IMG/VR virus record: IMGVR_UViG_3300007755_000023
Location: 1 to 23,957 of that record
Direction: 5' to 3' (one strand)
DNA from: a virus
DNA: 23,957 nucleotides
This document shows, piece after piece, positions 14,573 to 22,522 of the stretch. The translations under genes were made by a program, and so were the position numbers. Under the pieces are notes generated by a model. The model made no database searches and was not told the origin of the DNA. It saw only the letters and a program-made list of their open reading frames with translations. Position 1 is the first letter of the stretch; the number at the start of each line of letters is the position of its first letter.

Positions 14573-15149
14573 AATGTAAATACGAATGGACAAAATACTT
14601 CGGGCCCGATACTGGTTTTCTACCAGCGTGTAACCAAGGCCACATCGGAGGAAATATTACCATCGTTCCTGCTTTTGGTTTTACTGATAACGGCATATAT
14701 GTTCCTGGGGTATATATCTGAGGAAATTCTGTTTCACCGCCTTCTTCAACATCATTCAAATAGATAAGAAAATTTAAAAATCTCTTATGGCAACCCCCAA
14801 CTTGATTAGAGTCAACATGCTCATCAAATCTATCGTAGTCATTAGGAAGATATCTTTTCATTCTTATGGCCTCATAACCATATTCCTTCGGCCACATTAA
14901 ACCATCAATAATATTACACTCTTTTTTGTAAAGTTTAATAAAGTGTAGCATCGCCTTGATAATTTGTTCTCGTATACCTGCCCAACTATCGTGATTATAC
15001 ATATTGATTTGTTTGAAACAATATACTAAATCAGAATTTGTTTCGTGAATATCCTCGTATTCATGCTCGGAAGTATCAAACTTCTCAATAAGAAACTGAC
15101 AAGCTTCTTCATCTAAAACATTACTGTATGTGCGAATATAATTATCCAT
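14565..15149 (-). CDS. 2OG-Fe(II) oxygenase, prolyl 4-hydroxylase-like, 194 aa
   Basis: This is a small dioxygenase using Fe(II), O2 and 2-oxoglutarate. The iron ligands are visible as H-x-D (FDEHVDSN, His111 and Asp113) and a distal His174 (PWLHAGRKP), with Lys184 ten residues later as the likely 2-oxoglutarate anchor, the spacing of prolyl 4-hydroxylases. [13 protein letters not shown] and AGTMVIFPP are also typical of that family. The ATG at 15149 has AAGGAG upstream, inside the end of uvsX. Such genes are frequent in marine T4-like phages; the substrate (a protein side chain, DNA base or other) is unknown. The gene is complete and all key residues are present. Confidence 0.9.
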   Translation of the reverse strand: MDNYIRTYSNVLDEEACQFLIEKFDTSEHEYEDIHETNSDLVYCFKQINMYNHDSWAGIREQIIKAMLHFIKLYKKECNIIDGLMWPKEYGYEAIRMKRYLPNDYDRFDEHVDSNQVGGCHKRFLNFLIYLNDVEEGGETEFPQIYTPGTYMPLSVKPKAGTMVIFPPMWPWLHAGRKPVSGPKYFVHSYLHYV

Positions 15150-16146
15150 AAGTAAATTTCTCCTTAGCAAAGGCATCAAGTTTTTCCATTACCTCTGGTG
15201 TGTAATATTTTCCTGGATCATTGTTTATAGTTTTACCAAATGTCTTTGTGCCATCAGGCAACTCGACTCGGGTTGATACAGACTTAAATATACCTGCTTC
15301 AATAGCAAGTTCCAATAGACCATAATATCTGTCAAGGCCTTTAGTATATGACAAACGAACATCTACCATTTGGTTTTCTTTTGTCAGGCGTGATTTGTAT
15401 GTCTTACAGTGAATAATGTTGCCGACAACCTCTGTGCCGTCTTTGTCTTTTTTCTTTGACAGATAGATGATACTCGATGCGGCATACTTGAGGCCACTGC
15501 CACCACCCATCTCTTTGGTTGGGAACATTGAACCAATAACATCATAGGTGTGATTGGTCATCAGCATTGGTACTTTTAGTTTGCCGAGTTTCAATGTCAG
15601 GACACGGAAGGTCGACTTGACTATCTGTGAACGGGTCATGTCTCTTGTCTCTTTACCTGCCTCGGTATCTTCCAACTCTTTGGTTGTTGATAGCATACCG
15701 AGACTGTCAAGACAAAGCATCAGTGGTTTGCCTTCACCTTCTTTCTCATACAGGTCTAGTACCTGAAGTGCCTGATAACGAAACTCTTGTACGGTCGTCA
15801 CAGGTAGAATAGCCAAACGAGAGGAGTCAATACCTCTCTGTTCTATCATGTCTTTTGTAATAGCAGATTCTGATTCAAAGAATACTACATTCGCTTCTGG
15901 GTTTTCCAGAAAAGATTTACAAACACCTAATGCGAAAAAGGTTTTACCTGTCGCACTTTCACCAGCAATTGCCGTAATTTTATTATTGGGTAGACCACCG
16001 TATATCGTACCAGATACCAACCCATTAAAAATATAAGAACCAGTATCCACATACCCATCAACATCACTGGCGTCAATGCCATCCGCAGCGATAACCCCAA
16101 ATTCGTTTCCGGCATTTTTAATCGCATTTTTCAGAAATCCTGTCAT
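15142..16146 (-). CDS. uvsX: RecA-like recombinase UvsX, 334 aa
   Basis: UvsX forms filaments on single-stranded DNA and drives strand exchange for recombination-dependent replication and repair. The Walker A motif GESATGKT (62-69) and Walker [11 protein letters not shown] (about 141-150) are present, together with [15 protein letters not shown] and [14 protein letters not shown], typical of marine T4-like UvsX. It is shorter than T4 UvsX (about 390 residues), as in cyanophage relatives. The start [17 protein letters not shown] fits the family. GGGAAG lies upstream of the ATG, and a near-consensus promoter lies about 60 bases upstream. It overlaps the next gene by eight bases and the preceding small ORF by 29. 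Confidence 0.95.
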   Translation of the reverse strand: MTGFLKNAIKNAGNEFGVIAADGIDASDVDGYVDTGSYIFNGLVSGTIYGGLPNNKITAIAGESATGKTFFALGVCKSFLENPEANVVFFESESAITKDMIEQRGIDSSRLAILPVTTVQEFRYQALQVLDLYEKEGEGKPLMLCLDSLGMLSTTKELEDTEAGKETRDMTRSQIVKSTFRVLTLKLGKLKVPMLMTNHTYDVIGSMFPTKEMGGGSGLKYAASSIIYLSKKKDKDGTEVVGNIIHCKTYKSRLTKENQMVDVRLSYTKGLDRYYGLLELAIEAGIFKSVSTRVELPDGTKTFGKTINNDPGKYYTPEVMEKLDAFAKEKFTYG

Positions 16147-16297
16147 TTATTTCTTCCCTCTCATTTTCTGCATAACCGATGCAGTATTCAATAATATTAT
16201 CTTTATAAGTATACAACATTTTTTTCACTTCGTCAATAGCCTCACTAGGAAGATATATAGTTTTTTTACCTTGTCTCGTCCATATAGTTAGCATCAT
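16118..16297 (-). CDS. Small protein upstream of uvsX, 59 aa
   Basis: The ATG at 16297 (or the next one at 16294) overlaps the methyltransferase stop as ATGA, and the frame runs 59 codons into the start of uvsX. The protein is [20 protein letters not shown], then [20 protein letters not shown] and a charged end. The [13 protein letters not shown] part looks like a small helical domain. It fills an otherwise empty 147-base gap with the packing typical of this genome, which is the main support. The uvsX promoter lies inside it. No function can be given. Confidence 0.55.
   Translation of the reverse strand: MMLTIWTRQGKKTIYLPSEAIDEVKKMLYTYKDNIIEYCIGYAENEREEINDRISEKCD
16208..16236 (-). promoter_or_regulatory. 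uvsX: Early-type sigma70 promoter for uvsX (TTGACG-17-TATACT)
   Basis: The minus strand reads TTGACG, a 17-base spacer (AAGTGAAAAAAATGTTG) and TATACTTA. The same -10 and an A-rich spacer with 11 of 17 identical positions occur in the gp43 promoter at 19935-19963, which argues for a shared phage promoter class. Initiation near 16201 would give a leader of about 55 bases before the uvsX ATG at 16146. Confidence 0.65.
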
Positions 16298-17433
16298 AGT
16301 TTAGAAAGTACCTTGTTATAAACTGATTCTGCTATCGCCTTCATCATTAGACTTGGCACCATTCGACCACACCGTTCGGCCTTCTGATTGAATGTACCGG
16401 TCAACTTAAAGTCATCAGGCAAACTTGTAATACGCATCAGTTCCTTGATAGTAAACTTTCTATCTTCACACCAATGTACCGCACCCGCTGTAGTCATAGC
16501 AGAACCCATGGCCGTAATAGTAGGGGCAGGAACTAAAGCAGAAGTTTTCTTACAACTAAAATGTAAATTCTTTTTACCAACATTCTCGCCACTAATAACC
16601 TTATCCGGATTTTGTGGAAACATATAACCAGTCTTTTTATGAAAGGCTGTATTAGTCCACTTCTCAGTAAGCATATTTACTTCTTCTTGATCCAGTTCTA
16701 AATTTTCCATAGCCGCCGCAAGAGGAATAATCTCTTTACTCTCTGTAGGGAATACACTGTGAATATTCATAAAGGACATTCCAACCTTGGCCGTGATGTC
16801 TTTTCTCAAAGCAATGAAGATAGTCCTAGTCCTCGACTGTGCAACACCAAAATGTTTTGCATTGAGAACTTTAGAACAAACATCATAACCGATATTGTCA
16901 AACTCGTTTATAATACGATGATAGTATTCCTTCGCCTCTCCAATAGTAAGGCCTTTGACATTTTCACCAACAATAACTTTTGGTTGAATGTCTTTGGCAA
17001 CTCGTAGAAACTCAAAAAACAAATCTTCAATATTTTCTACTTCTTGCTCGTCGGAGTAGTGTTTCTTTTTTCCAAAGCCAGCCTTATGACTTCCGCCGTG
17101 ATGTGTAAAGCCCCGTCCCGCAATACTAAATGCTGAACACGGTGGAGACCCATCTAATAGGTCTAACTCCCCTACACCTATTCCAGCGACCTCTAGAATG
17201 TCCGCTCCTGACAATTTCTTGATATCGTCGGGGATAATAGGGGTACTAGGATAGTTGGCCGCATATGTCTCCCTCGCCGCTTGGACAAATTCATTTATCG
17301 CCAATATCTTTCCACCTGCAAGTCTATAACCTGTAGACGACCCACCACCACCGGCGAATGTAGAAATAACTGAGAATAAGTTTTTATTCTCTCCCTGGTA
17401 GACATCGTTCATTGTATATGGTTTATATTTCAT
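16294..17433 (-). CDS. DNA (cytosine-5) methyltransferase, 379 aa
   Basis: The enzyme would transfer a methyl group from SAM to C5 of cytosine in DNA. Family motifs appear in order: motif I STFAGGGGS (24-32), the catalytic PC motif GSPPCSAFS with Cys99, ENV at 157-159, QSRTRT at 199-204, a variable target-recognition region (about 220-310), and the late motifs FTIKELMRITSLPDDF and CGRMVPSLMMKAI. All catalytic residues are present and the length is normal. No restriction enzyme lies beside it, so it probably acts alone to protect or mark phage DNA. The ATG overlaps the polymerase stop as ATGA, with GAAGGA upstream. The recognition sequence cannot be read. Confidence 0.93.
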   Translation of the reverse strand: MKYKPYTMNDVYQGENKNLFSVISTFAGGGGSSTGYRLAGGKILAINEFVQAARETYAANYPSTPIIPDDIKKLSGADILEVAGIGVGELDLLDGSPPCSAFSIAGRGFTHHGGSHKAGFGKKKHYSDEQEVENIEDLFFEFLRVAKDIQPKVIVGENVKGLTIGEAKEYYHRIINEFDNIGYDVCSKVLNAKHFGVAQSRTRTIFIALRKDITAKVGMSFMNIHSVFPTESKEIIPLAAAMENLELDQEEVNMLTEKWTNTAFHKKTGYMFPQNPDKVISGENVGKKNLHFSCKKTSALVPAPTITAMGSAMTTAGAVHWCEDRKFTIKELMRITSLPDDFKLTGTFNQKAERCGRMVPSLMMKAIAESVYNKVLSKL

Positions 17434-19928
17434 CCAAATAATCCTTCAAGTGTTCTGCGTGTGCCGTAACTTCTATCTATATTCCAACCGATACTATCCA
17501 AAATAAATGTCAATGGTTCAACAAAACTTTTGTCAAACATAATATCATAATCAATCGTATCTTTTAGATCAAACTCCCTCGGTAATGTAGTCATAAACGA
17601 TATCACGTTTGACTGCATTTTATTTGGTTTTCTCAACTGAAGAAATTTTATCTTATCACCTTCCTGTATCATTGGAAACTTATTTGTAATTCTATTTTGT
17701 TTCAACAAATGATTATATAACAAGGCACCCTTGACGTGCATCGGTGTTCCTTTCTTGAATACACTGGAACTGTCTGACCATTTCTTCACACCATTACACG
17801 ACCTGGGATATGCTATACTCTCAGGATCCATTTCCATAAAGTCCTTACGAAAATCTTGTATAAACTTATTTAGCTCTGCTTCATCACTGTTGATAATAAC
17901 TCGTAGAGCTTCTTTAATTTTATCACGACACGGCTCTGGCGTTGAGGACTTCACAGCCTCAATGCCCATAATTTTTAGTTGTGGTTCTTTATACCTAACA
18001 CCCTCATTGTCATGCACATTGAGAATGTATCTTTTCTTTGCTGTCCATATGCCCTTGTCCGCAATGATCTCACGTTTCATTTCCATCTTTTGGGCATAGG
18101 CCTTTACATAACTTGCAAGGTCCTTATAAGACTTATCAATAAACGGTTCCAACTTCTTTTTAGCCACGCTATCGAGAAAATTGATAACCTTTTCGGTTGG
18201 GACAGTTCTTCCATTAAAAGACTTGCGTACCAATTCGTCAAAAGTAACGTATATTGAGTCTGTATCTGATGCAATGATATAATCTTCATTTTCTGTTTCC
18301 AATATCTTGTTTAGATATTCGTTCACCTTTCCTTCTATCCAACGAATAGATAACTGTCCAGACGTTGTAATTGCTATCGCCACCCTTTCATCATAATATC
18401 TAAAAAACTGATTACCCATCGCACCATAAGCACTATTCAAGGCAATCTTACGAGCCATCTGGATATTGTTGAACTTTGAAATATCCTTTAAATATTTAGG
18501 CTCTTTAGTATCTTCGTATTTTTGTTTTGCTTCTAAAGATAACTTTTTAAATTTCACTCGGTCTGTATAAAACTTTTCCATAAGTGCTGGAAGGAAACCT
18601 TGATATCGTTTTGTAAAACGTGCACCATTTGGCGTCACTGTGAATCCGTCGTCAGGAATATCTACTTCCTGTTCCAATAATTTATTTACATTGATATTTG
18701 GAAAACTCTCTTTTGTAATAGTTTCTGGTGAAATATTATATTGCATGATAAGATGTGGATACAGACTATTCAAGTCAAACCCTACAACGTGTTTATGCAA
18801 ACCGGTCTGTGGTTCTTTTACATAGGCACCTTCATAACGACTGGACTTATTGCCCTCACGTTTCATTGGTACAACTACATTTCTTTCACGGAGAAAATTA
18901 AATATAATAGAATCCCACATACGAACCTGTGAGAAAACATCGTTATAGTTTATCTTTGCCTCATAGGCCATTGTCACCTGTAGTTCGATCAATTTCATCT
19001 TGTCTTCCAATCTATCGACAAGTTCCACATCACGAATATTGTATTCTACAAACGACTGAAAATCTTTTTCATACCATTCTCTATATGTTTCAAATGGATT
19101 TTTTAGTTTACGTTCTCCCAACTCAACATATGCGATATGATCTAATCTATAGGACTCTTGATTTGTGTAAACATATTTTTTATACAGGTCCAAGTAATCC
19201 AACACAGTAACGCCAAACAATTCATACATCAAAAGGGAACGACCCATCATATTACTATAACGACTGTGAACAACCTTCCACGGGGACAATCTTTGTACAT
19301 CATTCTCAGACAATAATTGTTCTATTCTTCGGCAGATATATGGAATATCAAAAAACTTACAGTTCCAACCTGTAACAATATCTACATCATACTTGTTCCA
19401 AAAGTCTAAAAACTTATCCAGCATCTGTGTTTCGTTTGCACATCGAATATAATGAACGTCATCCCGATCATTTTCAAATTCATCTACACCCCAAACAATA
19501 ATGCGTTTGTTATTATAGTTCTTGACTGTGATACACAGTATTTCTTCTTCGGCTTTCTCTACATCGGGAAATCCGTTATCACAACGAACCTCAATATCAA
19601 TAGATAAAATATTCAATCGTTCAAAGTCCCAATCAATCAGGCCTTTATAGTTATCGGATATCCAAGTGTAATGAAAACGCTCAAGACCATTGACCAACTC
19701 TGGTTGATCTTCATATTGGTCTATGAATTCTTTTGCTTTTGAAATGCCTGCACATTTATGGGGAGCAACATACTTCCCATCTAGTGTACGGTATTTCGTT
19801 TTCTTTGCTGCAGGAACAAACAAAGTGGGTTCATAACGAACCCGATACTTTATTCTTTCACCATTAGCAATCTCACGGACAAGGAGTTGATTACCCCTTT
19901 GCAATACATTGATATAAAAATTTGCCAT
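17430..19928 (-). CDS. 43: Family B DNA polymerase gp43, 832 aa
   Basis: This is the replicative polymerase with 3'-5' proofreading. Exo I is at LSIDIEV (Asp111, Glu113), Exo II at GWNCKFFDIPY (Asn189, Asp194), and Exo III at YNIRD (Asp300). Pol A is DLNSLYPHLI (385-394), Pol B is ARKIALNSAYGAMGN (492-506) with Lys494, and Pol C is SDTDS with Asp555 and Asp557. It is shorter than T4 gp43 (898 residues), as in marine relatives, and shows no intein or split. The N-terminus MANFYINVLQRGNQLLVREI fits the family. No Shine-Dalgarno sequence precedes the ATG; a strong promoter ends six bases upstream, so the mRNA is probably leaderless. Confidence 0.97.
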   Translation of the reverse strand: MANFYINVLQRGNQLLVREIANGERIKYRVRYEPTLFVPAAKKTKYRTLDGKYVAPHKCAGISKAKEFIDQYEDQPELVNGLERFHYTWISDNYKGLIDWDFERLNILSIDIEVRCDNGFPDVEKAEEEILCITVKNYNNKRIIVWGVDEFENDRDDVHYIRCANETQMLDKFLDFWNKYDVDIVTGWNCKFFDIPYICRRIEQLLSENDVQRLSPWKVVHSRYSNMMGRSLLMYELFGVTVLDYLDLYKKYVYTNQESYRLDHIAYVELGERKLKNPFETYREWYEKDFQSFVEYNIRDVELVDRLEDKMKLIELQVTMAYEAKINYNDVFSQVRMWDSIIFNFLRERNVVVPMKREGNKSSRYEGAYVKEPQTGLHKHVVGFDLNSLYPHLIMQYNISPETITKESFPNINVNKLLEQEVDIPDDGFTVTPNGARFTKRYQGFLPALMEKFYTDRVKFKKLSLEAKQKYEDTKEPKYLKDISKFNNIQMARKIALNSAYGAMGNQFFRYYDERVAIAITTSGQLSIRWIEGKVNEYLNKILETENEDYIIASDTDSIYVTFDELVRKSFNGRTVPTEKVINFLDSVAKKKLEPFIDKSYKDLASYVKAYAQKMEMKREIIADKGIWTAKKRYILNVHDNEGVRYKEPQLKIMGIEAVKSSTPEPCRDKIKEALRVIINSDEAELNKFIQDFRKDFMEMDPESIAYPRSCNGVKKWSDSSSVFKKGTPMHVKGALLYNHLLKQNRITNKFPMIQEGDKIKFLQLRKPNKMQSNVISFMTTLPREFDLKDTIDYDIMFDKSFVEPLTFILDSIGWNIDRSYGTRRTLEGLFG

Positions 19929-19934
19929 ACATTA

Positions 19935-19963
19935 AGTATATCAAATATTTTTCTTTTTGTCAA
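19935..19963 (-). promoter_or_regulatory. 43: Strong sigma70-type promoter for gp43 (TTGACA-17-TATACT), likely leaderless
   Basis: The minus strand reads TTGACA, a 17-base spacer (AAAAGAAAAATATTTGA) and TATACT, followed by only six bases (TAATGT) and then the gp43 ATG. A normal start about seven bases after the -10 falls on or next to the A of the ATG. The -10 touches the stop codon of the preceding gene. The element resembles the uvsX promoter at 16208-16236, including TATACTTA and the A-rich spacer. Confidence 0.8.
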
Positions 19964-21431
19964 TGGTACCAGAGGGCATCTTATCGCGAGAAGTCCAATC
20001 GGAAAGTATAAATTTTTTATTTGGATTTACAGATACTTTGAAACGTATTAGCAAATCTCTGTTCACCAACATTTCACTAAAACTATCTTCGGTTGTCAAA
20101 CCAAAAAGAACATTATCGTAAACCCTATTGTTAAAAGTAATAGATAATTCTATTATAGGTCGTTCTTCTATCTTTTTAGCAAAGGCTCGTTCTGGTTTAC
20201 TTATACCCTTCAAATCAGAAACAAAAGTTTTTTTATTTTTCTTCCAATGAACCTTATCTTTTTTTATTTCAAAATCATCTACATGAAACATTGTTGCATC
20301 TGTTCCATTACCCGTATCCATTTTTGCCCGAATAAGATCCGGTATACCATCAACAGATATAGACTCTATAAATCCACACTCTTGAGAAAATCTATTTGTT
20401 CTGTGCTGGGTATATTGTAAATACTCAAGAACTATTTTGAAGATTTCTTTATCCGTTTTTGCACCAGCCGGTTTCTGCGGCCATTCTGTAACATCATAAG
20501 ACATAAACTTGGAACGTATACCAGGAGAACCATTGACTTCCAAAATAACAGGTTCACCTTTTATAACACAATGGTCAACACCTACCATATATCCGCCAGT
20601 AGTTCGTGATGCGGCCAAAACAATATTCTTCTCCACATCAGTTAAAGAATATGGTTCTGTCTCTGCTCCCATGTGAACATTACTTCTAAACTCTTCCTTG
20701 TCGGTAATTCGTTTAGCAGAACCAATAATACGATTATTCAATACCAAAGTTCTAACATCAAAATCTATATCCAACCATTCCTGTAAAAGTATAGCTGCAT
20801 CATATTTCCAAAGAGCCTCACAAACAGAAACTAAAGATTCCATGCTATCTACTTTAGAAACACCAATGCCTTGTGTACCAGTTAGAGTTTTTATAATTAC
20901 TGGGAACTTACCACCAATTCGGTTATGAGTATCCTCGATGGACTTTCTACTGTTCACAATAGAAGTACTGGGAATAGCTACATTATGCTTCATCAACTGA
21001 ATTGCTGATGCCATTTTGTTATCACACAGCAACATAGATTCCAAATCGTTTATCATAAAACAACCAGCACTTTCAAACGTACTTGTTAGTGCTTGACCAC
21101 TCATGGTCATAATTGCTCCACGTCTTGCAAATACAACTGCAGACTTGGTTGTGACTTTTTCTTTAGAATCTTCGCCATCATAATTAGAAACAGTCAAAGT
21201 ACCCATTTCAACATCCTGATCCGATATCCAGGCTTCTTCAACATTTACAGAAATTTGCTTTATACCCAAATCTTCACAAACTTCAGAAATAATTTTATTA
21301 ACTGTATTCTCACCTTGATCTATACCCAGGACAACAACTTCTATCTTGGACTTTTTATCAGGTAATTCATGCTTTTCTTCCCGCACAACTTGCCGGGCCC
21401 GACGAATCATCGAAAAGGTTTTTGTAGTCAT
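19941..21431 (-). CDS. RimK-like ATP-grasp ligase fused to a RimB-like aspartic protease domain, 496 aa
   Basis: Residues about 90-340 are an ATP-grasp domain like RimK, which adds glutamates to the C-terminus of ribosomal protein S6: KTLTGTQGIGVSKVD (181-195), LLQEWLDIDFDVRTLV (215-230), EEFRSNVHMGA (246-256) and VILEVNGSPGI (295-305). Residues about 350-480 resemble the retropepsin-like RimB/DUF785 family, with AKMDTGNGT (Asp372-Thr-Gly) and IIELSITFNNRVYDNVLFGL. In Pseudomonas, RimB trims the glutamate tails made by RimK. Both domains keep key motifs, though DTGA is DTGN and LxGR is LVNRD here. The N-terminal 90 residues are unassigned. No Shine-Dalgarno sequence precedes the ATG; CATAAATA, one base from a late promoter, lies just upstream. 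Target and activity are inferred. Confidence 0.88.
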   Translation of the reverse strand: MTTKTFSMIRRARQVVREEKHELPDKKSKIEVVVLGIDQGENTVNKIISEVCEDLGIKQISVNVEEAWISDQDVEMGTLTVSNYDGEDSKEKVTTKSAVVFARRGAIMTMSGQALTSTFESAGCFMINDLESMLLCDNKMASAIQLMKHNVAIPSTSIVNSRKSIEDTHNRIGGKFPVIIKTLTGTQGIGVSKVDSMESLVSVCEALWKYDAAILLQEWLDIDFDVRTLVLNNRIIGSAKRITDKEEFRSNVHMGAETEPYSLTDVEKNIVLAASRTTGGYMVGVDHCVIKGEPVILEVNGSPGIRSKFMSYDVTEWPQKPAGAKTDKEIFKIVLEYLQYTQHRTNRFSQECGFIESISVDGIPDLIRAKMDTGNGTDATMFHVDDFEIKKDKVHWKKNKKTFVSDLKGISKPERAFAKKIEERPIIELSITFNNRVYDNVLFGLTTEDSFSEMLVNRDLLIRFKVSVNPNKKFILSDWTSRDKMPSGTIDKKKNI

Positions 21432-21439
21432 GTGACTAT

Positions 21440-21739
21440 TTATGACAATAACATTGATTGCTTTGGAACTTCAATACCAGAACCAAAATTACTTCTCCAA
21501 CCATCAGCAATATCATCAGCCGGTTCGGTATCAGTCACGATCCAATCCCTTGGTATTTGAAAATCTTTTGATTTACTAAAAGGTTGCCAAGGTACCATGC
21601 CCATCTGAACTGTGCCACCTCGGCCGTCAGGCATGGGCATGAGTACCGCTGGTTTTTCTACATTTATGAATTCTTGGTTTTCACTTACTACATCACCAAT
21701 AACATCTTCACCTGATCTCATTCTAAATAATCTAATCAT
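21440..21739 (-). CDS. Small conserved phage protein, possibly Sm-like fold, 99 aa
   Basis: The sequence (MIRLFRMRSGEDVIGDVVSE, NVEKPAVLMPMPDGRGG, MGMVPWQPFSKSKDFQIPRD, WIVTDTEPADDI) has the pattern of a small five-strand barrel, and the opening LxSGEDVIGDV resembles Sm/LSm-type beginnings. I recall similar proteins close to regA in marine T4-like phages, without known function. An RNA-related role would fit its place between RegA and the RimK-like gene, but that is inference. Its ATG overlaps the regA stop as ATGA. The gene is complete. Confidence 0.75.
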   Translation of the reverse strand: MIRLFRMRSGEDVIGDVVSENQEFINVEKPAVLMPMPDGRGGTVQMGMVPWQPFSKSKDFQIPRDWIVTDTEPADDIADGWRSNFGSGIEVPKQSMLLS

Positions 21740-22140
21740 TCTATTCGTTTCTTCCCAATATTATATTTTGTTTCCAAAATCCATTCATCTTTTTCTTTAA
21801 AACTTAACACCTTTATTTGTGATAATGGTGCTTTAGGTTCATCCATACCGATAATTTCTATCAAGTCCCAATCAGACAATAGCCCTGCAATAGTATTTCG
21901 ACGTTCAATATCATTTTGAGATAAGTTGGTAGGTTTACCATCTAACGCAAATAGTTCTTTAAAATGAACAATGAAATAACGTCCTTGTTTATGTAGGATG
22001 TGGCACGACTGATATAGTTTTCTCTCTTTCCTTGAGGCAACGCCTATACGAGATAAAGTTTCACGGACTTTGAGGAAATCATCAGGATCTTTGAGTTGGA
22101 CCTCTAGCATTAAGCCAGGATCCCAATCAAGTTTTTCCAT
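21736..22140 (-). CDS. regA: Translational repressor RegA, 134 aa
   Basis: RegA binds phage early mRNAs near the start codon and blocks translation of several replication genes, including its own in T4. The sequence matches T4 RegA strongly over most of its length, for example DPDDFLKVRETLSRIG, RKLYQSCHILHKQGRY and FIVHFKELFALDGKPT, ending with KYNIGKK as in T4. I chose the ATG at 22140, which has GAGGTGG upstream; a GTG at 22149 is also in frame but lies on that site. The family is about 120 residues, so there are a few extra at the N-terminus. It overlaps gp62 by 14 bases, the T4 order. Confidence 0.95.
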   Translation of the reverse strand: MEKLDWDPGLMLEVQLKDPDDFLKVRETLSRIGVASRKERKLYQSCHILHKQGRYFIVHFKELFALDGKPTNLSQNDIERRNTIAGLLSDWDLIEIIGMDEPKAPLSQIKVLSFKEKDEWILETKYNIGKKRIE

Positions 22141-22522
22141 GTTTTCCACCTCGACTTATTATAGTTTTTATTTCTTCAAGTTGGTCATCGTTTAGAATTT
22201 CAAGGGCCTGTTTGGCCTTTTCATTACTATAACCATAGTATTCTTTTACATATTCAAGATTCTTAATCTTGCTAGACCTGAGCCATTTACTGAATCTCTT
22301 TTTTGGTCTTATACTATTTAGAAAAAATTGGAACTGTAACTTCTTGTCGAGGTGGTGCATCTTGTTCATTTCTTGTACATACAAGATGCAATCAGGAAAA
22401 GAAGATAATGCCTTATTTATGATAAAGGCAGGATACTTCTTCTCCCAGAACGTGTCATCCCCATCCATCAAATCCACCTTTTCGTGGTTGATGGCATTGA
22501 GGTAGTCCTTAAGTTCGTACAT
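22127..22522 (-). CDS. 62: Clamp-loader small subunit gp62, 131 aa
   Basis: gp62 joins the ATPase subunit gp44 to load the gp45 sliding clamp onto primed DNA. MYELKDYLNAINHEKVDLMD, KKYPAFIINKALSSFPDCIL, HLDKKLQFQFFLNSIRPKKR and VKEYYGYSNEKAKQAL are conserved blocks of the marine gp62 family; T4 gp62 is longer (187 residues). No nucleotide-binding motif is expected or seen. It starts on the glutamine synthetase stop (TAATG) and overlaps regA. The gp44 and gp45 genes normally lie directly upstream of gp62, but glutamine synthetase occupies that place here. Confidence 0.92.
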   Translation of the reverse strand: MYELKDYLNAINHEKVDLMDGDDTFWEKKYPAFIINKALSSFPDCILYVQEMNKMHHLDKKLQFQFFLNSIRPKKRFSKWLRSSKIKNLEYVKEYYGYSNEKAKQALEILNDDQLEEIKTIISRGGKHGKT

